Positions 54,446 to 63,839 of a DNA stretch of 64,000 nucleotides are shown in pieces (position 1 is the stretch's first letter; each line of letters opens with the position of its first letter). A model generated the notes under the pieces. It ran no database searches and had not been told where the DNA came from. It saw nothing but the letters and a program-made list of their open reading frames with translations. Origin of the DNA: Solibacillus cecembensis (GTDB lineage: Bacteria; Bacillota; Bacilli; Bacillales_A; Planococcaceae); assembly GCF_001439635.1 (NCBI RefSeq), contig NZ_LMBZ01000010.1, positions 747 to 64,746 of the forward strand, read 5' to 3'. The position numbers were made by a program, and so were the translations under genes.

Positions 54446-55264
54446 CTACGGAACTAATAATACTAAGCTAATAGCCATGACAGCCATACCCGCTACTAAT
54501 CCGTATATAGATAAATGGGTCTCGTCGTACTTTTTGGCTGCCGGCAATAATTCATCTAATGAAATGAATACCATTATTCCTGCAACTCCGGCAAATATAA
54601 TTCCAAACATCACATCGTTTAAAAATGGCATTAAGATGAAAAATGCTACTAATGCGCCTACTGGTTCTGCTAAGCCCGATAAAAACGATAATTTGAACGC
54701 TTTTCGACGATTGCCTGTCGCAAAATAAATGGGTACTGCTACAGCAATTCCTTCTGGGATATTATGAATAGCTACCGCAATCGCAATCGCTACACCTACA
54801 TTCGGATCTTGTAGCGCAGCCATAAACGTTGCAATTCCTTCTGGGAAGTTGTGTATGGCAATCGCCAGAGCAGTAAATAGCCCCATCTTCATTAGTCGTT
54901 CTTCATCTATTTCTGGCTTGATTTGGACTGCATTGACATCCTCAACTGTACGAACTTCGTGAGGGTTATTGGACTTTGGAATAAAACGGTCAATTAAAGC
55001 AATTAATAATATGCCCCCAAAGAAACCAACAAGTGTCATCCAATAGCCTTGTGTAGCCCCTAATGCTGCTGTTAATGAATCTTTTGCTTTAACAAAAATC
55101 TCAACTAATGAAACATAAATCATAACGCCCGCAGAAAAACCAAGGGCCACCGATAAAAATTTCGTATTCGTTCTTGAAGTAAAGAAGGCTAATAAACTAC
55201 CTACTCCTGTTGCAAGGCCCGCAAAGAGCGTTAATCCTAACGCAAAAATAATATTCCCTTCCAT
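54446..55264 (-). CDS. ZIP-family metal transporter (ZupT-like)
   Basis: A 272-residue, eight-segment membrane protein. Two ZIP metal motifs are clear: AIHNFPEGIATFMAAL and AIHNIPEGIAVAVPIY. The loop between segments 3 and 4 carries acidic residues (KPEIDEERLMK). It probably imports Zn, Mn or Fe. GAGGGG precedes the ATG. Name and metal are inferred from the family. Confidence 0.92.
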   Translation of the reverse strand: MEGNIIFALGLTLFAGLATGVGSLLAFFTSRTNTKFLSVALGFSAGVMIYVSLVEIFVKAKDSLTAALGATQGYWMTLVGFFGGILLIALIDRFIPKSNNPHEVRTVEDVNAVQIKPEIDEERLMKMGLFTALAIAIHNFPEGIATFMAALQDPNVGVAIAIAVAIHNIPEGIAVAVPIYFATGNRRKAFKLSFLSGLAEPVGALVAFFILMPFLNDVMFGIIFAGVAGIMVFISLDELLPAAKKYDETHLSIYGLVAGMAVMAISLVLLVP

Positions 55265-55464
55265 AGAATTCCCCTCTTCAACTTTATGTTAATTTGATTA
55301 TAAATTAAAAGTTTCCCTAGCGCAACTTTTTTAGCTGTAGTAACATCTTATGTAACAGACCAACTTTTGATACAAAAGAATACGTAAATTTTATTATTAA
55401 ACTTGTATTCAAATAGGTTTCAATATATAGTTTAGCTTATTTAACTAAATCGGAGGACTTGAAA

Positions 55465-55734
55465 TTGGAAAAAGAAATTGTTTCAAACGAATATAAGCAA
55501 AAAAGGCCATTTCTATTTAAACTCGGAATAGCGCTTTTAATTCTTTATCCTATACTATGGGGCGTTGCTGCCATTACACCATTTACTCCATTACCAACTC
55601 ACATAAAAGCCGCTGTAATTACAGTAAGTATAGTTGTGGGGGAAATCTTCTTTTTGATAGGTGTTGCTTTTGTTGGGAAAGAAGTGGTGACCAAATATAA
55701 AAGTAAGCTAAACCCTAAAAATTGGAGAAGATAA
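55465..55734 (+). CDS. Small two-segment membrane protein
   Basis: An 89-residue protein with two membrane segments (about 17-38 and 46-68) and a basic tail (YKSKLNPKNWRR). It resembles the short proteins annotated as transporter-suffix domain proteins. The TTG at 55465 is eight bases after GGAGG; a TTG two codons earlier is too close. Function unknown. Confidence 0.75.
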   Translation: MEKEIVSNEYKQKRPFLFKLGIALLILYPILWGVAAITPFTPLPTHIKAAVITVSIVVGEIFFLIGVAFVGKEVVTKYKSKLNPKNWRR

Positions 55735-55800
55735 ACGTGCCTTTTCAGTAGAATTAGGCGAAATTGGCGTGCTTTTATTGAAGAAGAATTTAACTGGAAA

Positions 55801-55834
55801 TGAAAAGGACCTACTTTTAGGTAGGTCCTTTTCA
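55801..55834. terminator. Bidirectional terminator
   Basis: TGAAAAGGACCTAC pairs exactly with GTAGGTCCTTTTCA, between convergent genes. Confidence 0.88.
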
Positions 55835-55862
55835 TTTGAATTTATCTACTATTTAATGCGGG

Positions 55863-56474
55863 TTAGGTGTTCATTATTTGACGGTTATCTTTTCTTGATT
55901 CATACCAAACCACACATACAATGAACCAGCTATAGCCCATGCTCCAACCGGCAATCACATCTGTGGCAAAGTGGCGGCCTTCTGCAATTCGTGACAGTCC
56001 GATTAAACAAGCTAATAGAACAGCAGCAATCCATACTATTTGAATTTTTTTCTTCTCTTTTGCAATTTCTGAAAAAATATAAGCAAGGGTAAATAAGTAC
56101 AGTACCCCCGCCATTGAGTGCCCTGATGGAAAACTATAAGAAGTCAACTGATCCACAATTTCCGGACGTGGACGCTCAAATATTCTTTTCAGTATTTGAT
56201 TTAATAACGTACCTGCCGCAAATGTCAGCAAAATAAAGACCATGCCACGATAATTTCTTTCACGTAGCCACAAATAAAGAAAAGCGATTACCCCAACTGC
56301 AATTACGAATATTGGCTCCCCTATATAATGAAATACAATAATTAATTCATTTCCAGTTAATAATGTAGCTATTTTATCATCCAATGCATTCATTGTTGGC
56401 GTATTATAAGTAAACGCCATCACGATAAAAATAATGCCTGTTACAATAGCTAATGGATATGCCCATTTTTTCAC
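55863..56474 (-). CDS. PAP2-family phosphatase
   Basis: A 203-residue, six-segment membrane phosphatase with the three acid-phosphatase motifs: LKRIFERPRP, SFPSGHSMAG and SRIAEGRHFATDVIAG. It is likely an undecaprenyl-diphosphate or phosphatidylglycerol-phosphate phosphatase; the motifs do not decide. The start is a GTG with AGGA six bases upstream. Confidence 0.92.
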   Translation of the reverse strand: MKKWAYPLAIVTGIIFIVMAFTYNTPTMNALDDKIATLLTGNELIIVFHYIGEPIFVIAVGVIAFLYLWLRERNYRGMVFILLTFAAGTLLNQILKRIFERPRPEIVDQLTSYSFPSGHSMAGVLYLFTLAYIFSEIAKEKKKIQIVWIAAVLLACLIGLSRIAEGRHFATDVIAGWSMGYSWFIVCVVWYESRKDNRQIMNT

Positions 56475-56579
56475 ACATATTCCTACTTCCTGATGTTAAT
56501 TGTGATAAACATTATCTTACCATATACATATATAACGTGAAAAATGATTACATGTTGCTTTTCTATCATTCCTCCAATT

Positions 56580-56612
56580 AAAAAAGCAACAGTGCTCATT
56601 CCACTGTTGCTT
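56580..56612 (-). terminator. Terminator of the heme monooxygenase gene
   Basis: AAGCAACAGTG pairs with CACTGTTGCTT; five T follow on the minus strand. Confidence 0.85.
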
Positions 56613-56619
56613 AATTTTA

Positions 56620-56952
56620 CTATTCAATTACCGTATAATTTGTATTTTCCATCGAAATAACGAATTCTGGTTTTGGCGGCTTGCCACCGTGCTCTTTAAT
56701 TTTCGCTTTATGTCCTGCAATATGTTCGGGGCTCTTCTCCCAGTTTTTCCAAGCCTCTTCAGATTCCCAGCGGACAATCATCACGACTTCATCTTCACCG
56801 CGACGAACTTTCTTTTGTAATAATTCACGTCCGATAAAACCTGGCTGTTTTTCTAATAGAGATGGTCCTTGATCTGGCTTTTTGCTAAAACGTTCAATAA
56901 TTTTATCGGCATTGCCTTCCGTTAACGTCCATTTACGAATTTGTACAAACAT
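56620..56952 (-). CDS. Heme-degrading-type monooxygenase (HmoA/IsdG family)
   Basis: A 110-residue ABM-fold protein: MFVQIRKWTLTEGNADKIIERFSK, GFIGRELLQKKV, VVMIVRWESEEAWKNWEKSPEH and a histidine cluster (EHIAGHKAKI) that binds heme in IsdG/HmoA. It would release iron from heme. Its place next to the iron-uptake genes supports this. A terminator separates it from the lipoprotein gene. Confidence 0.88.
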   Translation of the reverse strand: MFVQIRKWTLTEGNADKIIERFSKKPDQGPSLLEKQPGFIGRELLQKKVRRGEDEVVMIVRWESEEAWKNWEKSPEHIAGHKAKIKEHGGKPPKPEFVISMENTNYTVIE

Positions 56953-56974
56953 TATTATAAATCCCCCTATTTTG

Positions 56975-57006
56975 AAAAAAGCCGCCCTCGAATAGAAGGA
57001 CGGCTT
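56975..57006 (-). terminator. Terminator of the siderophore-binding lipoprotein gene
   Basis: AAGCCGCCCT pairs with AGGACGGCTT (one G-U); six T follow on the minus strand. Confidence 0.85.
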
Positions 57007-57013
57007 ATTAATA

Positions 57014-58012
57014 TTATTTTAAAGCGTTAATAATTTCATTTACTTTTTCAAGCTCAGAAGTCAAACCGCCACCTGCTAAGTACCAAAGCGCACCATTTAA
57101 GTAAATCACTTTGTCGTTTTTAGCAGCATTCGTTTTATTAACTAAATCATTATTAAATGCTTCTGAAATGTTTGATTCTTCCCCCGTAGCAGCCATACGG
57201 TCAACTACGAATAAAATATCAGGGTTAATTTCTAAAATTTGCTCATAGCTAATTTGTGCACCATGCGTTGAGTTTTCTAATGTATCATCCGCAGCTGGGA
57301 AACCATATACGCTGTGTACGAAACCAAAGCGAGAACCTTCACCTGGACCATAAGCAGAAATTTTCTCATTGTAAAGTGTTACTAATGCTTTTTCATCTGA
57401 GCTAGCAGCAATTGCCTTTAATTCTTCAGTAGCTGCTTCAATTTCAGCAAACTTTGCATCTACTTCAGCTTGCTTGCCAAAAAGATCTGCCGCAATTTGA
57501 GTTGAAGCTTTAAATGTATTCCAGTAATCAGTGCTTGTAGTACCTACGAATACTGTTGGAGCGATTTTTGATAATTCTTCATATGCATCTCCTTGACGAC
57601 CAGAGATGAAAATTGCATCTGGTGCCATTGCAGCGATGTCTTCAAATAATGGCTCTTTTAAACCACCAGCGTTTAAATATTTGTCATCTGAATATTGCTT
57701 TAACGATTCAGGGAAGTTTCCTTTTGCAACAGCTGTAACTTCAACGTCTAAAGCAGTTAAAGTATCTAAGAAACCATAGTCAAATACAACGATTTTTTCT
57801 GGTACTTTATCAAACGTTACATCTGCATAATTTGAATCTGTTGATTTAATTGTCATTGGGTATGCTGAAGCAACTTCTTCTGTATTTGTGCCCTCTGTTT
57901 TCGCAGAGTTTTCTTTTTCTGAATCCTTTGCAGTGTCATCATTTGAGCCACATGCCGCTAACATTAAAACAAGCATTGATAAAATAACAGTCATTAACTT
58001 CCAGTTCTTCAT
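57014..58012 (-). CDS. yclQ: Siderophore-binding lipoprotein (YclQ type)
   Basis: A 332-residue ABC solute-binding lipoprotein. Signal peptide ending in the lipobox LMLAAC, then a Periplasmic_binding_2 domain: VVFDYGFLDTLTALDVEVTAVAK, DAIFISGRQGDAYEELSKIAPTVFV, GPGEGSRFGFVHSVYGF, ILFVVDRMAATG and YLNGALWYLAGGGL. It is close to petrobactin-binding YclQ of B. subtilis. The ATG at 58012 has AGGAG ten bases upstream. It has its own promoter with a Fur box. Confidence 0.9.
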   Translation of the reverse strand: MKNWKLMTVILSMLVLMLAACGSNDDTAKDSEKENSAKTEGTNTEEVASAYPMTIKSTDSNYADVTFDKVPEKIVVFDYGFLDTLTALDVEVTAVAKGNFPESLKQYSDDKYLNAGGLKEPLFEDIAAMAPDAIFISGRQGDAYEELSKIAPTVFVGTTSTDYWNTFKASTQIAADLFGKQAEVDAKFAEIEAATEELKAIAASSDEKALVTLYNEKISAYGPGEGSRFGFVHSVYGFPAADDTLENSTHGAQISYEQILEINPDILFVVDRMAATGEESNISEAFNNDLVNKTNAAKNDKVIYLNGALWYLAGGGLTSELEKVNEIINALK

Positions 58013-58068
58013 CTGTAAATCGCTCCTATTCATATATGTAAGTTCGTTTTATTCATCTCCGTTCGAAA

Positions 58069-58083
58069 TGATTATCATTATCA
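58069..58083. promoter_or_regulatory. Fur box before yclQ
   Basis: TGATTATCATTATCA fits the 7-1-7 Fur palindrome TGATAAT-N-ATTATCA at 13 or more of 15 positions. It lies 20 bp downstream of the -10. A weaker TGAGAAT-type half site overlaps the -35 spacer. Confidence 0.75.
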
Positions 58084-58097
58084 TTTGAACAATCCCC

Positions 58098-58126
58098 ATT
58101 ATATCGAGATTGATTCTCATCGTCAA
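58098..58126 (-). promoter_or_regulatory. yclQ promoter
   Basis: On the minus strand TTGACG (58121-58126) and perfect TATAAT (58098-58103) are 17 bp apart. Confidence 0.85.
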
Positions 58127-58223
58127 CTAGTTTTGGAAATTAAATTAATTATTATAATAAATAGATATTAAATAGGGTATTTTTACTTTTATAGAAATAG
58201 ACCTCAGATTATAATTATCCATC

Positions 58224-58261
58224 AAAAAATGCCATTTCGACTAAATCAAAATGGCATTTTT
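58224..58261 (-). terminator. Terminator of yclNOP
   Basis: AAAAATGCCATTT pairs with AAATGGCATTTTT, just after the ATPase gene. Confidence 0.85.
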
Positions 58262-58276
58262 ATAATTTATTATGAT

Positions 58277-59041
58277 CTAATGAGAATTAAAGTAAACACA
58301 AATTCGACAACCATCTTGCTCTTGTACAGGTATGTCCATATCATAAATTTGCTTTAATGCGGAAGAATTAATGATTTCATGTGTTGGGCCATCTTTGACA
58401 ATGCGCCCATCCTTTAACGCCACAATTCGGTCGGAATATACCGAGGCGAAGTTAATATCATGCAATACGATAATAACTGTTTTCCCTAGTTCATCTACAA
58501 GTTTACGTAAAATTTTCATAATTTGAACCGAGTGCTTCATATCTAAGTTATTTAAAGGCTCATCTAATAGCACGTATTCTGTATCTTGTGCGATGACCAT
58601 GGCAATGAACGCACGCTGACGTTGACCACCAGAAAGTTCATCTAAAAACTTGTCACTCATGTCCACTAAGTTCATGTACTCCAACGCACGATCTACATGT
58701 TCAATATCTTCTGCTGTAAGACGCCCACGTGAATATGGATAGCGCCCAAATGACACAAGCTCGCGAATCGTTAAACGGACATTCATAAAGTTAGATTGTT
58801 TTAAAATCGAGACGCGTTTTGCAAATTCCTCAGATTTCATTTTGCGCACGTCTGCTGTATCCAATAATATTTCACCAGTATCTGAATCTAATAAACGACT
58901 CACCATTGACAGTAGAGTCGATTTCCCAGCACCATTCGGACCGATGAATGATGTAATTTTACCCGTTTCAATTGTTACATGTACATCTTCTACAACGGCT
59001 TTTTTACCGAAGTATTTGCTTAATCCTTTTACTTGAATCAT
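58277..59041 (-). CDS. yclP: Iron-siderophore ABC transporter ATPase (YclP type)
   Basis: A 254-residue ATPase. Walker A GPNGAGKST (about 36), signature DELSGGQRQRAF (about 135), Walker B YVLLDEPLNNLDM (about 158) and switch histidine VLHDINFAS. It powers the YclN/YclO permease pair. Its ATG overlaps the yclO stop codon. Last gene of the three-gene unit. Confidence 0.93.
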   Translation of the reverse strand: MIQVKGLSKYFGKKAVVEDVHVTIETGKITSFIGPNGAGKSTLLSMVSRLLDSDTGEILLDTADVRKMKSEEFAKRVSILKQSNFMNVRLTIRELVSFGRYPYSRGRLTAEDIEHVDRALEYMNLVDMSDKFLDELSGGQRQRAFIAMVIAQDTEYVLLDEPLNNLDMKHSVQIMKILRKLVDELGKTVIIVLHDINFASVYSDRIVALKDGRIVKDGPTHEIINSSALKQIYDMDIPVQEQDGCRICVYFNSH

Positions 59042-59994
59042 CCTGCTGACCTACTCTCTTTTAATAGTAAATAAATAAAGTATACGCCACCAATGAAGTT
59101 AATAATAACGCTCAATGTCGTACTAAATTCGAATAGATGTTCGACAATAAACTGCCCACCGACTAATGCAATAATACTAATTAAACTTGCACCAACTATA
59201 AGCACCGAATGCTTGTACGTTGCAAAAAATTGATACGATAAGTTAGCAACAATTAATCCGAAAAATAGAATTGGACCGACAAGCGCCGTAGATGTTGCAA
59301 TTAATACGGAAGATAAAATAAGTACATTCATCACAATACGGTCATAGTTAATACCGAGATTGATCGCTGTATCGCGGCCTAATGACATGACATCTAACTT
59401 ATTTAAAATCGTATAGCCATAAATAAAGGCGATTGCTAAAATCCCCACTGCTACCCATACAAGGTCACCATTCACATTATTAAAGCTTGCAAACATTTTA
59501 TTTTGCAGGCTTGTATATTCATTCGGGTCAATAACAACTTGCATAAATGATGTTACACTTCCGAGCATTGTTCCTAAAACCATCCCAATCAGTAATAAGA
59601 GATATATAGGTTGCTTATCCGCCCTAAATAAGAAACGATATAAAATAAGCGCAAATAATACCATTGCTGCAATTGAAATTGTAAAATTAAAATATTTATT
59701 TAATACTAATATAGAAGAAGATCCTAAAAAGAAATAAATACATGTTTGCACAACCATATACATCGAATCTAAGCCCATGACAGAAGGCGTTAAAATGCGG
59801 TTATGGGTAATCGTTTGGAAAACAACCGTGGAATACGCAATCGCTACACCTGTTACGATCATTGCCAAAACGCGAATCATTCGACGCGGAAACGCATAAT
59901 CAAAGCTACCTTTAATATCATACAAACCATAAAGTGCGATACAAATGATTGCTAGAACTGCTAAAATAGTTAATTTCAAACCTGTTTTACGCAT
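59038..59994 (-). CDS. yclO: Iron-siderophore ABC permease (YclO type)
   Basis: A 318-residue FecCD permease with about nine membrane segments. Typical family segments: TGVAIAYSTVVFQTITHNRILTPSVMGLDSMYM, VLGTMLGSVTSFMQ and VGPILFFGLIVANLSYQFF. It overlaps both neighbours (8 and 4 bases), showing one operon with yclN and yclP. Confidence 0.92.
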   Translation of the reverse strand: MRKTGLKLTILAVLAIICIALYGLYDIKGSFDYAFPRRMIRVLAMIVTGVAIAYSTVVFQTITHNRILTPSVMGLDSMYMVVQTCIYFFLGSSSILVLNKYFNFTISIAAMVLFALILYRFLFRADKQPIYLLLLIGMVLGTMLGSVTSFMQVVIDPNEYTSLQNKMFASFNNVNGDLVWVAVGILAIAFIYGYTILNKLDVMSLGRDTAINLGINYDRIVMNVLILSSVLIATSTALVGPILFFGLIVANLSYQFFATYKHSVLIVGASLISIIALVGGQFIVEHLFEFSTTLSVIINFIGGVYFIYLLLKESRSAG

Positions 59995-60934
59995 ATGAAC
60001 GCCCCCTAAACAACATGATTAAGAAAATCACGCCGCCGATTACACCGACCGTTAAGTTAATTGGGATCTCATATGGGAAAATTAAAATTCGACCAACGAT
60101 ATCACATGCTAATAAGAACAATGCACCTAGCACAGCTGTATGCGGTAATGTTTTCTTTAAATTATCCCCTTTATAAATCGATACGATGTTTGGAATAATT
60201 AATCCGACAAAAGGAATTAAACCAACTGTTAAAATAACGGTTGTTGAAATAAGTGCGACTAAAATAAGTCCTAAATTAACAACAAGTCTATAACGAACAC
60301 CTAAGTTTTTCGCAAAATCCTCACCCATACCTGCAACGGTAAAACGATTTGCATAAAAATATGTCAAAATAATAACAGGAACACTTAAATATAATAATTC
60401 ATAGTTTCCTTTAATAACTAATGTAAAGCTCCCCATTAAAAAGGCGGATACGTTTTGTAAAATATCTGCTTTATACGCAAAAAACGTCGTCATGGAAGAA
60501 ATAATATTTCCGAACATAATCCCTACAAGTGGAATAAAAATCGCATCTTTAAACTTAATGCGGTTTAATAATTGCATGAACAGCATTGTACCTAACAATG
60601 CAAAAACAAAGGCGAGCACTACTTTTTCAGATTGTGTTCCCCCTGTATAAATCATCGCAATTAACACACCAAATTTTGCTGCATCATCTGTTCCCGCAGT
60701 TGTTGGGGATACAAATTTATTTCTACTTAAAGATTGCATGATTAAACCAGCTATACTCATGCCGACACCCGCTAATATGATTGCAATCAAGCGTGGGATA
60801 CGGCTTATTAAGAAGACTTCTGTTTCCTCTGATGAAAAATCAAGCAAATCTAGTGGTGTAATATCTTTGGCACCTAGAAATAACGAAATGCATGATAGAA
60901 CAACAGTAGCAACAATCAAATACCATAATCTCAT
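59987..60934 (-). CDS. yclN: Iron-siderophore ABC permease (YclN type)
   Basis: A 315-residue FecCD permease. RLIAIILAGVGMSIAGLIMQSLSRNKFVSPTTAGTDDAAKFG, GIMFGNIISSMTTFF and GLIPFVGLIIPNIVSIYKGDN are family hallmarks. First gene of yclN-yclO-yclP, behind a Fur box at 60975-60989. With YclQ it makes a complete petrobactin-type importer. Confidence 0.92.
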   Translation of the reverse strand: MRLWYLIVATVVLSCISLFLGAKDITPLDLLDFSSEETEVFLISRIPRLIAIILAGVGMSIAGLIMQSLSRNKFVSPTTAGTDDAAKFGVLIAMIYTGGTQSEKVVLAFVFALLGTMLFMQLLNRIKFKDAIFIPLVGIMFGNIISSMTTFFAYKADILQNVSAFLMGSFTLVIKGNYELLYLSVPVIILTYFYANRFTVAGMGEDFAKNLGVRYRLVVNLGLILVALISTTVILTVGLIPFVGLIIPNIVSIYKGDNLKKTLPHTAVLGALFLLACDIVGRILIFPYEIPINLTVGVIGGVIFLIMLFRGRSYA

Positions 60935-60974
60935 GTCATTCTCCCATTTTCCTTCTTTTTTAAATGATTCTCAT

Positions 60975-60989
60975 TGAAAATGATTATCA
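60975..60989. promoter_or_regulatory. Fur box before yclN
   Basis: TGAAAATGATTATCA matches the 7-1-7 Fur palindrome with one mismatch, 40 bp before yclN. Confidence 0.8.
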
Positions 60990-61129
60990 TCCTTATCTAT
61001 TTCAATTATAGCTAGGTAGGAATGGAAAATCAAACAGTCCTTGTTAACTTTTCTTTATTTGTTACTGATTATTGAAAGTAAAAAGTACTTTTTGAGAGAT
61101 TTATTGTACTTCCGACTATTTTTATGGAT

Positions 61130-62242
61130 TCAAGGCTTTTTAATTACCTTTTTCTCGATACAATATTTTTCAATCGCTTGCTCGTTTATTATATAGCCAA
61201 GACCTGTTGTAGTTGGTACGGTTATGTAGCCGTCCTCTACTGTCACTTCAGGTAAAATAATATCCTCATGCCAATAACGTTCCGAAGCTGCCGTGTCACC
61301 TGGCATTGTGAAGTTGGATAAACTTGTGAGTGCGACGTTTTGTGCCCGTCCAATCCCAGCTTCTAGCATACCGCCACACCATACAGGGATGCCATGTCTC
61401 TCACATATATCATGGATACGCTTTGCTTCACTTATTCCACCCACTCGTGCAATTTTAATATTGATCACACCGCAACTCCCTAGTTGAATGGCCTTGCGTG
61501 CATCTTCATAAGACGTAATGCTTTCATCTAAGCAAATCGGCGTTTGAATTTGCTGTTGTAATGTCGCATGATCGATTAAATCATCATGGGCAAGCGGCTG
61601 CTCAATCATCATTAATTGAAATTCATCCAGTTGTTTTAATAACTCTATATCATCGAGTGTATAAGACGAATTCGCATCAGCCATTAATGGAACAGTCGGG
61701 AAAGCTTCTCTAATCGTTCGAATTAATGCGATATCTTTCCCTGGTTTAATTTTGACCTTTATTCGTTTATAGCCTTGCGTTAAAAAGCCCTGAATCGTTG
61801 CAATTAATTGCTCATCGGTTGGCTGCAATCCTATGCTGATGCCTACTTCAATTTTTTCAGCAGTGCCTCCAATTGCTTGAGCTAGTGTTTGATTTGTTAA
61901 TTGAGCATAAATATCCCACACCGTACCTTCAATAGCTGCTTTCGCCATATTGTTGCGACGAATTGGGCGGAAATGTTCATATACTTCATCTGGATGTGTT
62001 AATTGTTGCCCTAACAATCGTGGAATTAAAAAATCTTCTAGCATATGTAATGATGTTTTTAGCGTCTCTTCTGTATAAGAAGGCTCTTCAAATGCAACGC
62101 CTTCCCCCCAGCCAATGACACCGGATTCATCCTTTGCCTTAATGACTAAAAAACGCTTATTTTGCATTGTTCCAAGACTCGTTGTGAATGGTGTTTTCAT
62201 ACACATCTCGAGCTGATAAATCGTAACTTCAACTAATTTCAT
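61130..62242 (-). CDS. menC: Enolase-superfamily NSAR/OSBS (N-succinylamino acid racemase type)
   Basis: A 370-residue muconate-lactonizing-type enzyme. KVKIKPG holds the first catalytic lysine of a KxK pair; the metal ligands are the Asp of LMADANSSY, the Glu of MMIEQPL and the Asp of ICLDES, and the second lysine is in NIKIARVGG. MenC and N-succinylamino acid racemase share this fold, and many members do both reactions. No other menaquinone gene is near, but a GNAT gene lies upstream, which favours the racemase role. AGGAG precedes the ATG. Confidence 0.88.
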   Translation of the reverse strand: MKLVEVTIYQLEMCMKTPFTTSLGTMQNKRFLVIKAKDESGVIGWGEGVAFEEPSYTEETLKTSLHMLEDFLIPRLLGQQLTHPDEVYEHFRPIRRNNMAKAAIEGTVWDIYAQLTNQTLAQAIGGTAEKIEVGISIGLQPTDEQLIATIQGFLTQGYKRIKVKIKPGKDIALIRTIREAFPTVPLMADANSSYTLDDIELLKQLDEFQLMMIEQPLAHDDLIDHATLQQQIQTPICLDESITSYEDARKAIQLGSCGVINIKIARVGGISEAKRIHDICERHGIPVWCGGMLEAGIGRAQNVALTSLSNFTMPGDTAASERYWHEDIILPEVTVEDGYITVPTTTGLGYIINEQAIEKYCIEKKVIKKP

Positions 62243-62332
62243 CTCATATCGCTCCTCTTATTGCGCTGTCACAGGTAGGAATTTATTTCATCACCTATTA
62301 TGACAGACATTTTCTTCTGAACGAAATTTAAC

Positions 62333-62362
62333 AATCCGTGGAGAATGAAGCCCCCACGGATT
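62333..62362 (-). terminator. Possible terminator of the GNAT gene
   Basis: AATCCGTGG pairs with CCACGGATT; the T run on the minus strand is weak, so readthrough into the racemase gene is possible. Confidence 0.5.
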
Positions 62363-62377
62363 GAAGTTTAACTTATT

Positions 62378-63211
62378 TTATAACGCAAATAGCGAACGCT
62401 TTACGAGTAAATAATGACTCACATGCTCATTGTGTTTCGATAAGTGAATAATTTTATAGCCTTGATCGAACATCGCTTGTAAAATATGGCGTGTTTTATA
62501 ACGCCAATCTTCTGCAAGTGCTGGACTTTCCACTTTTATTTTTTGAAAATACATAGGAATCGGTAATAAATAGGCATCTTTTATAAAGGATTCCTGCTGC
62601 ATAAATTGCTGTTCTTTATCAAGCATCGGCAAACCATCCGTACTGAGTGACCACTCTACTACCGGCACAGCCTCCTCTAGTAATTCTTCGACTTTTGCAT
62701 CCCAGCGTAAATAATCATTATCTACAAGCTGCCATTCAACAAAAAGACGATCCGTTGGCAAATCAAGGTTAAACGGGTCTTCCATTTCTCCATAACAATT
62801 TGGAATGTACGTATCGCTATAACCACGTAGCTTCGTAAAGTTTAAATGTCCACTACGCCCTTCAAGCGGATCAAATGTCCAACGGCAATTGCGATACCCT
62901 CGTTCTATTGCGATATCCTTTAAATAATTCTTCATGAGCTCGCCTACACCTTGCTCACGATAATTTCGTTTAATGCCAATCATATGTGAATACAAGTATA
63001 CTTTCTCTTCCATGAAGCCTGGGCAACTAAAGTTGAAGCCGATTAGTTCGTCATTAAGGTAAGCGCCTAAAACTATTCCACCATTTCGAATTGTGGCAAG
63101 CGTTTGGTGCATCGGAATACTGCCAACTGCCCAAATATCATGCTCTAAATTTCTTGCCTCTTCTATTTGCTCAATTGTTGTTAATTCCTTTACAATTACT
63201 GATTCTAACAT
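62378..63211 (-). CDS. GNAT-family acyltransferase (putative D-amino acid N-succinyltransferase)
   Basis: A 277-residue GNAT protein. The acyl-CoA loop is in IGIKRNYREQGVGELMKNYLKDIAIERG, preceded by GGIVLGAYLNDELIGFNFSCPG. In Geobacillus a GNAT enzyme beside an NSAR N-succinylates D-amino acids, which the NSAR racemises and a desuccinylase releases as L-amino acids. The gene pair here fits that pathway. The ATG at 63211 has AAGGTGG five bases upstream. The substrate is inferred. Confidence 0.78.
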   Translation of the reverse strand: MLESVIVKELTTIEQIEEARNLEHDIWAVGSIPMHQTLATIRNGGIVLGAYLNDELIGFNFSCPGFMEEKVYLYSHMIGIKRNYREQGVGELMKNYLKDIAIERGYRNCRWTFDPLEGRSGHLNFTKLRGYSDTYIPNCYGEMEDPFNLDLPTDRLFVEWQLVDNDYLRWDAKVEELLEEAVPVVEWSLSTDGLPMLDKEQQFMQQESFIKDAYLLPIPMYFQKIKVESPALAEDWRYKTRHILQAMFDQGYKIIHLSKHNEHVSHYLLVKRSLFAL

Positions 63212-63839
63212 AATGTCCACCTTCCCCATTCTTCACTTTTTGTCATGCGAGTAAAGCTGTTTTTGCTAAAATCTTTGCACCAATAATTAGACGATCTACA
63301 TAAACCGCCCTTTTCCTGGGAGGATGGAACTTGGAAATAAAGAATCTTCCCTACTTCCTCAATAATCACTTATACCAATAATTCTTCTACTTCAACACTT
63401 ACCTCAGCACAAACAACAAGTGCTGTTTTTACAACATGAATTTTCACATTGTGCAAGCGTCCCCAATTCACAATTTAGAGGGGTCCCTAAAGAGATTGAA
63501 TCTTCACTTTATAATATTATATACCACAACAACTCGTTTACAGTACATATCTTTTATTATTCCTTTTCTACACAATTAAAAACCTCCATTTTTCAATTAT
63601 GCATTTTATAGCATCAAGATTTGGAGTAGTAGTTCGGTTCATTTCCACTATCGAACGAACGTTACAATACCAATGAAAACAAGCTCAATTTGCATCTAGT
63701 TTACTCTCTATAAAGATAAGAATTCTCTGCAAAATAAAGTGAAGTAACAAAGACATAACTTGTTCATAACTTCCCTTTATAAGGGAAAACAAAAAGCTAT
63801 TTTGATTTTATTGTCAAAATAACTTTTCAGTACGCCTAT
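63212..63839. other. Intergenic region before hflX end
   Basis: About 630 bp, AT-rich. A perfect hairpin TTCCCTT-TAT-AAGGGAA lies at 63771-63787 beside the hflX terminator. A 63-codon frame at 63420-63611 has no ribosome site. I see nothing else. Confidence 0.5.
63791..63827 (-). terminator. Terminator of hflX
   Basis: AAAAGCTATTTTGA pairs with TCAAAATAACTTTT (one mismatch), with T following on the minus strand. Confidence 0.75.

Noticed and set aside
61130..62242. menC strictly as a menaquinone gene
   Set aside because: No menB, menD, menE or menF lies nearby, while a GNAT gene does; the racemase role is more likely, although dual function cannot be excluded.
63420..63611. 63-codon plus-strand frame near the right edge
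   Set aside because: No ribosome site, no recognisable product, low-complexity AT-rich sequence.
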